A stretch of 64,000 nucleotides of DNA from contig NC_061863.1 of NCBI RefSeq assembly GCF_907164915.1, forward strand, positions 33,453,133-33,517,132. Reading direction: 5' to 3'. Source of the DNA: Impatiens glandulifera (Eukaryota; Streptophyta; Magnoliopsida; Ericales; Balsaminaceae). Shown here piece by piece: positions 23,955 to 36,198 of the stretch. The position numbers were made by a program, and so were the translations under genes. The notes under the pieces were generated by a model, which saw only the letters and a program-made list of their open reading frames with translations, searched no databases and was not told the DNA's origin. Within the stretch, counting starts at the first letter, position 1; each line of letters starts with the position of its first letter.

Positions 23955-26370
23955 TGATAGAATCGTCGTAATCGATAGAGACGGGGGTCTGACTATTGAT
24001 GACGGCTTAAGAAAAACGGTTTGATAGAAATCCTGTTAGGGATTTACATCACTTTCTATTCTACACAAACCCTTGCAAACTCTTGAACGATTCAAGTGCG
24101 GAAACGTTTGCTCAGGTTTAAAGCAAAGAACTATGAATGAGAAGATGACAGAATGAAAAACACGCAGCAGTTTGTTTATGCATATTCGGAGCAAACTCTC
24201 CTACGTCACCCCTTCTTACAACCACCGGAAGGATTCACAATACTTTCGAATTAAATACAGTCGCACGATTAGCTCACTATTGAACAGAACAAACTCTATT
24301 CCACTTACAATATGATGAAGTATAACACTCAGGTAAAACAATGCTTTGATTCTAAATCTCTCTTGACAAACACACAGTAAAGTAAGAAAGCAGTTCTTAA
24401 GATTGTAAAATCAGTAGATCTCTTGTATGCGTATTTTTCAGTGTTCAGCAAATTGTGTCCGAAAGTTCTTCCGTTGTCCTTGAGGATCTTTAAATAAGGA
24501 GCAGGTATCAACGGTCGAATCTTCTATAATGACACGTGGCTAACTTCCATTGGAACGCCTCCATAGTACACACCAGACTTTGAGCACCAGGATCGTGACC
24601 GTACTAATCTGGTAGTGCACCAAATATTCTTCAAGAATATTCCAGCAAAAACAAGTAGTGGGAAGAATATTTTCTTACGTGGCATTAATCAATTGGTTGT
24701 AACTAGCTGTCGTACTGATCTTCACTGGAAAGTGGAACATGAATAGCGTACATCTAGTTGATCGTGGGTAGACATATTCTAGCTTCAAGCAACTACTTTA
24801 AGCATGACATTAGACGTATTTCACTTAGACGACCTCATCTATTGAAATTAGACGCCCACGTCTAATAGTAGGATCCATTAAACCACCTGATCTAATGGGA
24901 TTAAATTGTACGTCTAATTATAGTTCCCTTCAGACTAATCTGAAAGAGTTAGGCTGCACGTCTAACTCTAATCTATTAGATGACACATCTAACTTTGCAT
25001 CCCTTCAAACTAATCTGAAGGAGTTAGACTGCATGTCTAACTCTCATCTGTTAGACGACACGTCTAACTACGCATCCCTTAAGACTAATCTGAAAGAGTT
25101 AGATTGAACGTCTAACTCTCATATATTAAACGGCATGTCTAACTACACATTTCTTTAGACTAATCTGAAGGAGTTAGATTGCACGTCTAACTCTCATCTG
25201 TTAGACTACACGTCTAACTACGTATCCGTTAGACTGCATGTCTAACTACGTCTGTTAGACTGCACGTCTAACAACGTATCCGTTAGACTACACGTCTAAC
25301 TACGTCTATTAGACTGCACGTCTAACAACGTATTCGTTAGACTGCACGTCTAACTACGTCTGTTAGACTGCACGTCTAACTACGTCTGTTAGACTGCACG
25401 TCTAACTACGTCCATTAGACTATACGTCTAACAACGTATCTATTAGATTGCAAGTTTAACTACGTCTCTTAGACTTCACGTCTAACTATGTCTGTTAGAC
25501 TGCACATCTAACTACGTATCTGTGAGACTGCACATCTAACTATGTCTGTTAGACTGCACGTCTAACAACATATTCGTTACACTGCACGTCTAACTACGTC
25601 TGTTAGACTGCACGTCTAACTACGTCCGTTAGACTGTACGTCTAACAACATATCTGGTAGACTGTACGTCTAACTACGTCTGTTAGAATGCACGTCTAAC
25701 TACGTCTGTTAGACTGCACGTCTAACAACGTGTCCATTAGACTACACGTCTAACTATGTCTATTAGACTGCACGTATAACAACATATCCGTTAGACTACA
25801 CGTCTAACTACGTCTGTTAGATTGCACGTCTAACTACGTCTGTTATACTGCACGTCTAACAACGTATCTGTTAGACTGCACGTCTAACAACGTATCCGTT
25901 AAACTGCACGTCTAACTACATATCCGTTAGACTGCACGTCTAACTACGACTATTAGATTGCACGTCTAACTACGTATCCGTTAGACTGCACATCTAACTA
26001 CATCTATTAGACTGCACGTCTAATAACGTATCTGTTAGACTGTACGTCTAACTACGTTTGTTAGACTGCACGTCTAACTACGTCTATTAGACTACAAGTA
26101 TAACTATGTATCTGTTAGACTGCACGTCTAACTACGTCTTTCAGACTGCACGTTTAATTACGTATTCGTTAGACTACATGTCTAACATAATGCATCTAAT
26201 GACCAATCAGTCTAATGAATCTCATTAAGACTTAGTCTAAAATAACCTGTTTTCAACACACCTGCACCAAAAATGATTAGACGACATAAATTGAGTTTTA
26301 TACACACTCATCATCAAAATTCCAATAGTAAAAATACTTTGACACTTAGTCGAAATAATTTGACCGAACA
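23955..26370 (-). repeat. LTR-III, 2.4-kb LTR swollen by satellite expansion
   Basis: Begins TGATAGAATCG and ends GACCGAACA, followed by a sense polypurine tract AAAAAGGGGGAAAT (26371-26384), so again a 3' LTR on the minus strand. U5 hairpin at 24082-24096, leader block about 24174-24215, TATTTAAA near 24490. About 1.4 kb of its length is hairpin satellite. It is most like LTR-I. Confidence 0.85.
24800..26195. repeat. Large hairpin satellite array in LTR-III
   Basis: Several dozen tandem units of about 21-28 bp: TTAGAC-TGCAC-GTCTAA followed by CTACGTCTG or CTACGTATCCG. The left end (24800-25200) has a longer form with ttcagactaatctgaa palindromes. Every unit carries one or two ACGT cores. 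Confidence 0.93.
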
Positions 26371-26551
26371 ATTTCCCCCTTTTTGATGATGATGTTAAAA
26401 CATTGTATAGGTAACAAAATAAGAATTTATCATGTAAAGAAAGAGTTAAACTTGTTCACCCATCTTACAAAATATCTTTCCAAAACCAGTATTCAGAAAC
26501 AGATTTCAAGGAACAGAGTTCATAAATTAATAGAGGAGGAGAAATGATTCT
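26371..26551 (-). other. Short interior piece next to LTR-III
   Basis: Contains the polypurine tract, then about 165 bp resembling the start of the LTR-II interior (aggaggagaaatgattctc against agaggagaaagatttaggg). It is cut at about 26552, where LTR-IV sequence begins. Confidence 0.6.
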
Positions 26552-27923
26552 CAATAATATTCTCACAGCTAGACAGTAATTGATTCTTTCTCTCTTGAAC
26601 TTGAAGAATGTAAGAAATCAGTAAGTGCAAGAGTAAGTTTGTGAATTCAGTAAACTGGCAAGGTAACTAGTAATTCGTCCTTTGTCTTTCGGCATCTATT
26701 TGTAGTAGAATGACACATCCGGTCGAATATTCTTCATAGACATGTGGTAAACGTCCATTGGAAGGTCTCCCATAATATACGAAATCTGCAGACTCTGAGC
26801 AACATGGATGGTGGCCGTACCGAATTGGTAGTGCGCCGAATATCCTTCTAAAATTTTCTTGTACTGGACAAACCGTTGGAAGGTCATTTGCGTACATGGC
26901 GTTCATTCATTGTATACACTTATCTGGCTTGTCGAACTACACAAAAGTGAGTGGAGCAGGAGTAGTAGACAACTTGTTGATTATGGTTAGACTTATTCTA
27001 ACTTCATACGGCTGCTGAAGCGAGGCATTAGACGTGCTCCATTAGACCAAGTCTAAGAGAGTTAGATGTCAACTTCTAAATGCGCGTTCCATTAGACCAC
27101 CAAGTCTAATAAAGTTAGAAGTCCTCGTCTAACTACGTATTCCATTAGACTATCAAGTCTAATGGAGTTAGACGTCATTGTCTAACTACGTTTCCCATTA
27201 GACTACCAAGTCTAATGGAGTTACACTACAACATTTAACTACATATTAGTTAGACTGCTACGTCTAACTACGTATCACATTAGACTATAAAGTCTAATGG
27301 AGTTAGACTTACAACGTCTAACTACGTTTCCCATTAGAGTACCAAGTCTAATGGATTTAGACGTTCTCGTCTAACTACGTATCTGTTAGACTACAACGTC
27401 TAACTATGTATCGCATTAGACTATGAAGTCTAATGGAGTTAGACTATAACTTCTAACTACGTTTCCCATTAGACTACCAAGTCTAATGGAGTTAAACGTT
27501 CTCGTCTAACTACGCATCTCATTAGACAACTACGTCTAATAGAGTTAGACTTCAACATTTAACTTCGCATCCCATTAGACTACCACGTCTAATGGAGTTA
27601 GAATTCAACGTCTCACTTTGTATCCCATTAGACTACCATGTCTAATGGAGTTAGACTTCAACGTTTAACTTCGTCTAATTAGCCTACTTAGACCACGTCT
27701 AAGTTAGCATAGTCTAATGCACCTGCACAAAACCAAATAGACAACTTAGCTTTATTCACAATTGAACATCATCAAAATATCGTTCTAAACATCATCAAGA
27801 TTTTGTTTAAAACATCATCGAAATTATATTGTTTAATGTTTCAAAGCTTTTGTTTGTTTCTAAGCTAATTACTTCTCACTTAATTAACTATTTTCTTGAC
27901 TTTGTTTTTACTTTTTCCCAACA
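26552..27923 (-). repeat. LTR-IV, LTR lacking its left (U5) part
   Basis: From about 26552 it follows LTR-II from its position 21025 onward (ctcacagctagacagtaattg) and ends CCCAACA at 27921-27923. The U5 hairpin and leader block are missing, so it is a truncated copy. It may be the 5' LTR partner of LTR-II, with LTR-III inserted or recombined between them. Confidence 0.7.
27025..27715. repeat. Hairpin satellite of LTR-IV
   Basis: Same alternating palindromes as LTR-II (CCATTAGACT..AGTCTAATGG and GTTAGAC..GTCTAAC), about a dozen double units, each copy with its own point changes. Confidence 0.88.
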
Positions 27924-30900
27924 GTTAGGTTAATTTTCTCGGTGTTGTGTGTAGTAGCATCTGGAAGCATTAGAAACATCAGGAAAGCGTCGGTCTTCAC
28001 GTGTAAAGGTTCTCCTCGGTTATCCATCACCCGTGCGCGCTCTAGGGTTTGTTTCCTTGGTCGGATGTGCCACTAATCATCAGAAAGTCTGTTATTCTTC
28101 TAGTTTTCGTCCTAACCCTAGTTTAACTAACTTTTGGTGATCAATATTGTCCCCAAATTTTATAAAAGTCTTTAGAATGGCAAGTAACACATATAAGTAA
28201 TAATATAAATTAAAAACACACAATCAAAATAAACTTGGAATTAAATAGAATAGTACATGATTATTTCATGCACAAATGTGTGGTTAAATATATGAGAAAT
28301 GATTGGGGAAGGGAATTTGGGAGAGAGAATTTGAAAGGTAATGACGTGGCGTAATCTGATTCACTGAAAAAATAAAAAATTTCTCTTTCTTCTCTCTCCT
28401 CACTCTTTATTCCCTCTCCCAAATTCGCTCCCCTATCACTCCTCTAAATATATCTTGTTCTTGTGTGTTCTTCGGTCAAGTGAGCTTTTGATTTTCTGTT
28501 TTCAAGATCCACTCGAGCTAAAAATGACTTATATTAAAAATAAACAAATACAACCAAATAAATTTCAGTTTTAATTATTTTTCAAAGTACAATAACAACA
28601 GGGTTTAAACAAATGAGATTCATCACCGATCATGTATATGTTCAATGTTTTAATTAAAATTTTGGTTTGGGTAAACTATTTTTTATTTTTAAAATGATGA
28701 AATTAAGCTCGAATAAAATTTTATTTTAAGATTTTAAAAAGTACATTAGCCGAGAACCATAATTCTTGCTAAGTTTAATTGTTTTGACCAAATTGTTGCC
28801 AAGTTTAATGGTTTAGATCTTCTTCAAATAGAGAGGGTTTCTCTAAAGATCAAAGTTTCAAATCATCATCGTTTAAACTCAATAAGCCTTATTCCACTTT
28901 GTCTTGGAACAGATCCAAACGGTTAGGCCAAGGAATACAAAAACTAAACCATTTAAAAGAGTTTTACATAAAAGGGACTCTCAGTTTTGATTTTATTTTA
29001 ATTTTGTTTTTAGCTTTATGTTTTTTTCTTGATTTAATTATGTTACATGCTTCACATATTATTTACATATATACAAACATGCATAAATCAAAAGGCCAAT
29101 CAAAACTAGAAATTTAAAGAAACATGCATGAAATCAAATATAAAAGCTAATTCAAATTCAAAAAGGTGTGCAAAGGGGCTTATAATGGGCTGCTCCTTTG
29201 CTTTTCCTAGAGGAATTAGTTGAGTTAAGAATTCGACAGCGTAGGGTTTGCTTTATGGAGGAAGGAAATTGATAGCCTAGGGGTGCTTGGAAATAAAAAA
29301 TAATTGTGTAAATTACAAGGAGCTAAGGGTGGTATTTATAGGAATTTCCTGACAAACCCTAAGGCCTAAAGCCCATTTACTCCCTTAACGTCATGAGGAA
29401 AGGTTCCTATTGACCTTGTCTAAAAAATGTTTTTTTTTAAAATTAAAATGTCAAGTATTAAGGTATCATGCTAGTCTCATGATATTTATTATTTTAATTA
29501 AAATAACAAAGTCATTTCTCTTTTTTCCTTACTCACATTCAAGCTCATGTTCATGAGACTTCTAGGTCCTTCTATTTGAGTAAGACCTTTATGAGTATGG
29601 GGAAGAAAAGTCCTGGGAAAGTTTATTGGCAACAGGGGATCCTTTTTCACCCAGACCTATCTACCCTATGTATTCGAGGGGGAGGCTAAAACCGAAAAAG
29701 ACATAGTTCCACACATATAAGACATGTAGAAGGTTTCCCATCTATATCTATCTTGCTTGACTGGGAAGAGAAGCAATCCCTATTTTGGTTTTTTTACTAT
29801 ATTAAACAGCTGAGATATGTGATGATGGTACATAGGAATTTTTCCGATGTAGTATTTAGAAAAACTTAAGTTTCCCCGAAAAAGCTCTCCACGCATACTC
29901 TTAGAAAGAGCACTATTTTTCTTAAACAACAAAAACAAAACTCCGATAAGAGTCAGAGAACTTTAGACCTGATTCCCAAATTAAGATACGTAGGCAACCC
30001 ATGTGGGCTCGGTCCATCGGCCAATGTTTAAGCCATTCTTCCCCGTTGTGGGACTTTGTCAAATCAGTCACCCTTAGGCATTCCTCGCGATATTTCCAAG
30101 TGTTGAGTCATCGAACCCGTTTGGACCTGATTCCTCCTCGAGAATACGTAGGAAGCCCACGGAAGCCCGGTCCATTCCATCGCTAAGTTGATCTTTCCTC
30201 CTTTGTCATGTAGTCCCCATCCCTTCAATCACACCAGGGGAATGACTCTACGATGACCCTCTTTCAATAAAGTTCGGATGTCATCCTGTTCCAAACCTCT
30301 CCTTATTCAAAATAAAGAATAATCCTTTCATGTAGCCTACCACTCGTTGGGCATGAATCTTCGAGGTAGTTTCCATAACAGAATTATGGGATTCTTAATA
30401 ATGCCTAGTGGAGAACTAATATTATAACCATACTAAGGGCATAGTCTCCTAGATTCTTAAGGCAAGCCGAACAGGTCATTCCCTTTCTCGAAAATCCATA
30501 TCTTTCTCTAATGGGTTTCCAAGACTCATCACCCTCCCCATCAGTCTTCCCCGTAATTGTTCTGAAGTCAACCGCTTTAAACTAACGGTCATGAGTAGAT
30601 GCTCAGCATTCTTTCCAGATAGGGTGAAACGCCTTGACCTTCCTCAAGAGATGACTAAAGGTCTCCGTCCACCGGATAAAAGTAGTTGAAAGCGACAAAA
30701 GAACCAAGACAATGACACCCTAAAAGGGGGAAGAATCAGAAGGATTAAAACACATCAGAAATGGAAAGAGTCGCCCAAAAAGAGAAAAAAACTACATAGC
30801 TTAAAACAAAATCACCCTAAAAAAGAAAATGAAGCAAAAGAGAGCTTCACTAGAGGATATTCCCGATCACGCGGATATATGTTAACCTGCCCCATGGGCC

Positions 30901-31650
30901 TAAAGCTATGCCGATCACCGGATGGTGGTCTTAAGGCACATCTCGAAATTTTCCATTGGGTAAAACTCCACCGATCACCCAATGGTGTTCATTCATAAGG
31001 CGATGTACCTCCGAGGAGGAAAACACCGATAATCAGATGATGATCATATGGTGTTCATACAAGACGTCACAAACCTAAGGGAAAGGAAAGCGCTAGTTCC
31101 GATTTGAAGACATAAGAAGAGGAGACCGCATCAAGTCTTACGCTTATTAATATGGTCGGTGATGGAACCCAAGGTGCACGAGATGAATCTGAAATGGAGG
31201 TTTCTAAAGTAGATCAAGACGAGCTTAGGGATATTTGTACACAATTGGGAGTGTTGACGTTTTATCATAAAGAGGAAGCTTATAAAGCTCTTGAATGGCT
31301 TATTAGTCTTAGTGCTATAATAGAAGTTACAACAGAGCACTTATTCAAAAGATCTCTTTGGTAAAGACTAGCGCCCTAGCTTCCTGAAAAGAGAGGATTC
31401 AGTATCAACGATTAGCATCCCATTCTCAAAGATAAGTAAGAGCATTTTTTTTATCTATTAAGTCAAAGCTAAGAGACTATAATCTGAGGGTTGATAGGAG
31501 ACCTTCGCTCCTATTAGCTAAAGGTAAAATGATTAATCATTTGGAAGACTACAAAGAGTGAAACAAACGATCTAAACACTAATCTTCATTTGGGGTTGGG
31601 GTATGAATATGACTTAATAATAATAGAAAAAGATCAATAGATAGTAGCCC
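27924..31650. other. Unassigned repeat-like non-coding DNA, possibly from a large LTR element
   Basis: No long frame. Two similar blocks about 135 bp apart (around 29970-30010 and 30125-30165) share gacctgattcc, atacgtagg and cggtccat. They are reminiscent of leader or LTR sequence of very large Ty3-type (Tat/Ogre) elements, which I recall only loosely. Around 30890-31040 the words ccgatcac(c)ggatggtg recur imperfectly. A sense TATAAATA on the minus strand (29333-29340) could be a promoter. A plus frame at 31152-31364 (MVGDGTQGARDESEMEVSKV) is unrecognised. Confidence 0.35.
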
Positions 31651-32391
31651 CACAGAGCGGTAAATGATTTAGTTACCGGAAATGGGAGAGTGCAAGACAA
31701 AGACGCAAGCAAGGAGCGAGGGCAGAGAACGAAGAAGCGTATCACAAAGCGTTGGTTTGGGTAGAAGACCTCTGGAAGTTAATTATTTAGTACGAGAGAT
31801 GTTGAACTACATCAATCGACAGTACCAACTAGGGATTCCAATCCAACTAACTTGATGAGGAAAGGATGAATGAGAAAGAAGGTTTAAACGGAACCTCATA
31901 GATGAAACTCAATCTTTGACTTTTACATCGATGTATCGTAGGTCGGGTCATATGAAGGATCTATCAATTGGATCATTTCCTTGGCTTGACTTACGTTTAA
32001 TTTAGATCTTTTGGCCCCATTTAAAAATTTAATCTGGATCTTAGATGGATCATTGAAGACTCACACTTTTCCCCATTAGCCTACAAAAAGAGTTTGTTAA
32101 AAAATAAAATCAAAACAATCTATGGATGAAAACCAAATGATTATATTTTTAATTATTCCTATGCCTAAGGAACAATTCTAATTAATTCATTTTATTAAGG
32201 AAATAAAAGGCTAACTAACTAAGTCAAATTAAAAAAACATTAATTAATTTGCAAAATATAATATAACAACTAATCTAATTAATGCCTAACCTTATTGATT
32301 AAACAACAAAACCTAACCTAATTACATAAACATATTTAACAAAAAAACAATTCAAACATTCTTTAAAAAATTTAAAATGTTAATATGAATA
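31651..32391. other. AT-rich non-coding DNA
   Basis: No recognised gene or element end up to the LTR start at 32392. Confidence 0.5.
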
Positions 32392-32565
32392 TGTTGGGTC
32401 AAATTATTTTGACTAAAATAAACTAAAGAATAAACTTATTCTATGTCGGCTTTATTTTGATGTCTATTTGTTTTGGTGTAGGTGCATAAGTCTATGCTAA
32501 TTTAGACGTGGTCTAAGCATGCTAAATAGACGTCAAACGTAGTTAGACGTGATAGTCTAACTCCT

Positions 32566-32968
32566 TTTTTTTTGTGGGGAAAACAGCTTAGTGCCATTTC
32601 ATTAAAAAAACCCAAAAGAGGGAAAAAAATACAAAAGTTTAACATCAGATCTAGAAAATTTCTAGATTTGACAATGAAACAATAATTGAATTACAGACAA
32701 TAACAATAATCAATTAGAGCCTACATCGTTTTTACTTTTATTCTACTTGTGACCTTCTCAAACGAAATATCCCATATCTGGCAAAGCTTTCTATTCTCTT
32801 CATTCCTTTTGATTCCTCTCCAAGATTGAATGAGTGAATTTCCATCTGAAGTTATATCTCTCCAAATATCTTCAACGGTTCTACTTCTTCCACTGTGAGT
32901 TCTTGAATTTCTTTCTTTCCAGATATTGTAGATTACTGCTCCAAAATAGCATTTCAACATACTTACAT
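32566..32968 (-). mobile_element. LINE 3' end inserted in LTR-V
   Basis: A run of T at 32567-32575 (poly-A on the sense strand) is followed by the same 3' tail as the LINE at 60455-62817 (catttcattaaaaaaaccca). Then comes a minus-strand frame (32960-32721) whose KCYFGAVIYNIWKERNSR and DIWRDI match KCGFAAIIYHVWAERNAR and HVWRDI of that LINE. Heavily 5'-truncated. Target duplication not found. Confidence 0.85.
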
Positions 32969-32974
32969 AGAAGG

Positions 32975-33115
32975 ATCTTAAAACAAGTACAACTTTTTAA
33001 CCAACTAGACTACAAAGACTTTTTAAACAAGTACAACTCTTTAACCAACTAGGCTATTAAGACTTTATAGAAACAAGTACAACCTTTTAACCAACTAGGA
33101 TAATAACACTTTGAA
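32975..33115. repeat. Three-copy minisatellite next to the LINE fragment
   Basis: Units of about 42-47 bp, each with aacaagtacaac, ttaaccaactag and a variable tail. Lies between the LINE fragment and the rest of LTR-V. Confidence 0.75.
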
Positions 33116-33880
33116 ATTTTAAGATTTTATCTAGAACCACTAAACTATACTATTAGTGGATATTTGGCGCACTACCAGTTCAGTACGGCCACGATTTGTT
33201 TTCTCAGAGTCTGCTGTATTCTGGTACTATGTGTGTCCTACCAACAGACACTTGCCACATGTCCAAAAATAATATTCGACTGTTGGTGTCCTTCTACTAC
33301 AAATAGATGCTCAAGGACAATGGATGAATCTCTCGGTTACTAAATTCATAAGTTTACACTTGCTATTGCTCTTACTGATTTTCATTCATCATTCAAGCTT
33401 AAGAGAGAGATTCAATTACTGTCTAGCTGTGAGAATATTGTTGAGAATATTGTAAGTTGAACAAAGATTGTTCTGTTCAAAAGAGAGTTAGCTAGCTTAG
33501 TAAGTTGTATTCGATTCAAAGTATTTAGTGGATATCTTTCCGGTTGTGGAAGAAAGGGTGACGTACGAGTTTTATCTCCGAACATCTATAAAACTCCCTT
33601 ATTCTTTACTTTTTTCCATTTACATTCAGTTGTTCAAAGCTTCAAATTCAAAAAATACTTCCGCACTTGAATCCATTTCAAGAGTTCGAAGGATTTGTGA
33701 AGAATAGAAACAGATACTAATCCCTCACAGGATTACTATAGATACGTTTATCATAAGTTGTTATCAATAGTCAGACCCTAGTCTCTATTGTTAACACCGA
33801 TCCTATCAGGATATATATTTTATATTTTATAATTTTTAAGTTTTATAATATCTAAGGTAATTAATTAAATAGAACCTCGA

Positions 33881-34954
33881 ATATTCAAAGTATCCTTTAA
33901 ACTGTATCTAAAAGAGTTAGACGATGTCTAACTACACTTCTCTTTAGACCGCATTTAAAGGAGTTAGACGACGTCTAACTGTGCTTCCCTTTAGACCGCA
34001 TTTAAAGGAGTTAGATGACGTCTAACTGTGCTTCCCTTTAGACCGCATCTAAAGGAGTTAGACACTGTCTAACTGCACTTCCTTTAGACAATATCTAAAG
34101 GAGTTACACAACGTCTAATTGCGCTTATCCTTTAGACCGCATCTAAAGGATTAGACGATGTCTAACTACGCTTCCCTTTAGACCGCATCTAAATAAGTTA
34201 GACGACGTCTAATTGCGCTTCCCTTTAGACTGCATCTAAAGGAGTTAGACAACGTCTAATTGCGCTTATCCTTTAGACCACATCTAAAGGAGTTAGACGA
34301 CGTCTAACTATGCTTATCCTTTAGACCATATCTAAAAGAGTTAGACGACGTCTAACTAAGCTTTCCTTTAGACCGCATCTAAAGGAGTTAGACGACGTCT
34401 AACTGCGTTTATCCTTTAGACCTCATGTAAAGGAGTTAAATGACGTCTAACTACGCCTCCCTTTAGACGTTATCTAAATGAGTTAGACGACATCTAACTA
34501 CGATTCCTTTTGGACCGCATCTAAAGGAGTTAGACGACGTCTAACTACACTTCCCTTTAGACCGCATTTAAAGGATTTAGACGACGTCTAACTGCGCTTC
34601 CCTTTAGACCGCCTCTAAAAGAGTTATCTTTTAGACTTCGTTTGATGTAGTAAGACATCTACTTTCGAACTTCAGACTCCATTTTATAACTATCGACGAC
34701 GTCTACTCACGTTTGATGACTTGAAACGTTTATCCACCAAGACGTCTACTTGCGCTTCTTCTTTAGACCTGTAGCCGCGCAAAGGAAATTTCAAAGTTTT
34801 GTCATATTTGTTTGCAATATAACATTAAGCTCTTCATCTTTTATTGATCATAACTACGTTTTACTTTGTTTAATCTGTATATCATCAAAATAATATCAGC
34901 ATTAAATAAACTTATTTCTTTAGTTTATTTTAGTCAATTTAATTAGACTCAACA
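33881..34954 (-). repeat. LTR-VI fragment made mostly of satellite
   Basis: About 33900-34630 is satellite. The remainder to CTCAACA (34948-34954) resembles the U3 end of the other LTRs (tagtttattttagtcaattt). The U5 and promoter parts are missing; the left junction is near 33880. Confidence 0.65.
33900..34632. repeat. Hairpin satellite of LTR-VI
   Basis: About 16 units of roughly 45 bp, each with two palindromes: CCTTTAGA-ccgca-TCTAAAGG (8-bp arms) and GTTAGACG-a-CGTCTAAC (8-bp arms). The arms differ from those in LTR-I to IV but remain self-complementary. Confidence 0.9.
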
Positions 34955-35030
34955 AATTTGAATAATATTAATTTTATCTAAAATATTTAAATATAAAAAA
35001 TATTTTAAATATAATTTTATCCGTGTAAAT

Positions 35031-35498
35031 TGTCACGGTGCCTCAATATTCCTAGCCCAAGAGGAGGCCCAATCGTCTAAGTAGGCCCAACCCAAGTAAT
35101 ATTCTAGTTAGAAGTCATGTGCTAGATTAGTGTCATTAATTGGTAGTTAAAAGACATTGACCTAGATTAGTGCATCATTAATGGACTATAAAAAGGCATG
35201 TCCTAGATTAGTGCGTCACTTATTGAAAGTTAGGAGAAATACCCTAAATTAGTGTGTCACTAATTGACAATTATAAGGAATGCCCTAAATTAGTGTGTCA
35301 TTAATGTGGTAGCCATAATGAGGCCTATAAAGTTATATAATATTATTCTTTATAAGAGTTTATTCTCCTTCTAGAATTTTGTTTCATTTATAATAAGAAT
35401 CGAGTGTCGCTTCGAGTAAGGCTAACTAGTTACTCCTTCTTGCGAAGATCGTAATTAGTGCCGCATGAATCGTTGGTGAATAGACTGAGCCCATGACA
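35031..35498 (+). repeat. Left LTR of the Gypsy-like derivative
   Basis: 468 bp. Contains about five degenerate 45-bp repeats with cctaaattagtgtgtcactaattg, each able to fold as AATTAGTG-tgt-CACTAATT. It lacks about 60 bp found in the right LTR near 36500-36560. Confidence 0.85.
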
Positions 35499-35640
35499 AG
35501 TGGTATTAAAGTAGAATGACGAAGAGATCGAATGAAAGTACAACTACTAGAAACGTGGATGTAGTGGAGAAACGGGAGGATCCAAAAATACCAAAGAAAG
35601 GGGAAGATCAAGAGATGTTATCGCTGATATTGTCGCCAGG

Positions 35641-35922
35641 TTGGAGAAAGTAGAACTCAACATGGCTTACGCACAAGATAACTTTGAGGAACTAAAGGAA
35701 TGTATTGCCGAGCTCGAGAAGGAGAGAGACGAGCTTCGAGAAGGAATGCCCGTTGGATTATCAAAGAAACTCCACCATAAGAGAGAGGTGGATCACAGAG
35801 AAGAGTTAGTCAAATGTACTAAACCATCGGCGACAGTTCTTTATCGCATGAAACCTCCCGAATTGGAGGAAGTGAAGAGGCAACCAGAGGAGTTCCTCTT
35901 CAAAAAGAGAAGTGCAAAATAG
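35641..35922 (+). pseudogene. N-terminal gag-like frame of the Gypsy-like derivative
   Basis: 93 codons; the first part (VELNMAYAQDNFEELKECIA, then ELEKERDELREG) is a predicted coiled coil, as often found at the start of plant Ty3-type Gag. The later part is unrecognised and lies at the deletion junction. The first codon is TTG; no confident start. Confidence 0.45.
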
Positions 35923-35999
35923 CCAAGGTCGCCAAAAGAATGAAGAAATGGGAGGACAAGAAGAGAAGACACTTGGAGTTCGGAGGAAACCGAGTAATA

Positions 36000-36190
36000 G
36001 TAAAACTTCTCCTCCATCAAGGGAGACGATTTTCCAAAGTTCACAAGGGGCTTGTGAGGCAATACGAAGGTCCTTTCGTAGGGTAGAAACGGGTTGGAAA
36101 GCTAGAATATCTCTCAAAACTTTTGTCGCATTTTGAGACATCATCCAGACCTACAAAGAGGATGCGACGAGGACGTCGCCGGAATGAGTG
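36000..36190 (+). pseudogene. C-terminal integrase remnant of the Gypsy-like derivative
   Basis: The frame reading FSKVHKGLVRQYEGPFVG then KRVGKLEYLSKL matches the region of plant Ty3-type integrases after the catalytic core (typically VHKGL.RRYEGPF..RVGK..Y). One stop interrupts it. Confidence 0.7.
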
Positions 36191-36198
36191 TGGGAGAA

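Larger units (their letters stand above)
32392..33808 (+). repeat. LTR-V, apparent solo LTR in plus orientation
   Basis: Starts TGTTGGGTCAAATTATTTTG and ends ACCGATCCTATCA, the reverse of LTR-I to IV. Neither a primer site nor a polypurine tract adjoins it, and the flanks are GAATA on the left and GGATA on the right, a 4 of 5 target duplication, so it is probably a solo LTR. It retains the leader block (about 33554-33594) and U5 hairpin (33666-33682). The place where the satellite should be is occupied by a LINE fragment. Confidence 0.75.

Noticed and set aside
24895..25107. Plus-strand frame with repeated LKELDCMSNSHLLDDTSN
   Set aside because: It is a translation of the satellite; the repetition comes from the DNA repeat, with no coding context.
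24800..26195. Regular palindromic repeats with short spacers, superficially like a CRISPR array
   Set aside because: The spacers are themselves repeated, unit length varies, and the array lies inside a plant LTR with TG/CA ends and a polypurine tract.
31152..31364. 70-codon plus-strand frame
   Set aside because: No motif, no conservation evidence in the window, and it lies in unassigned repeat-like DNA.
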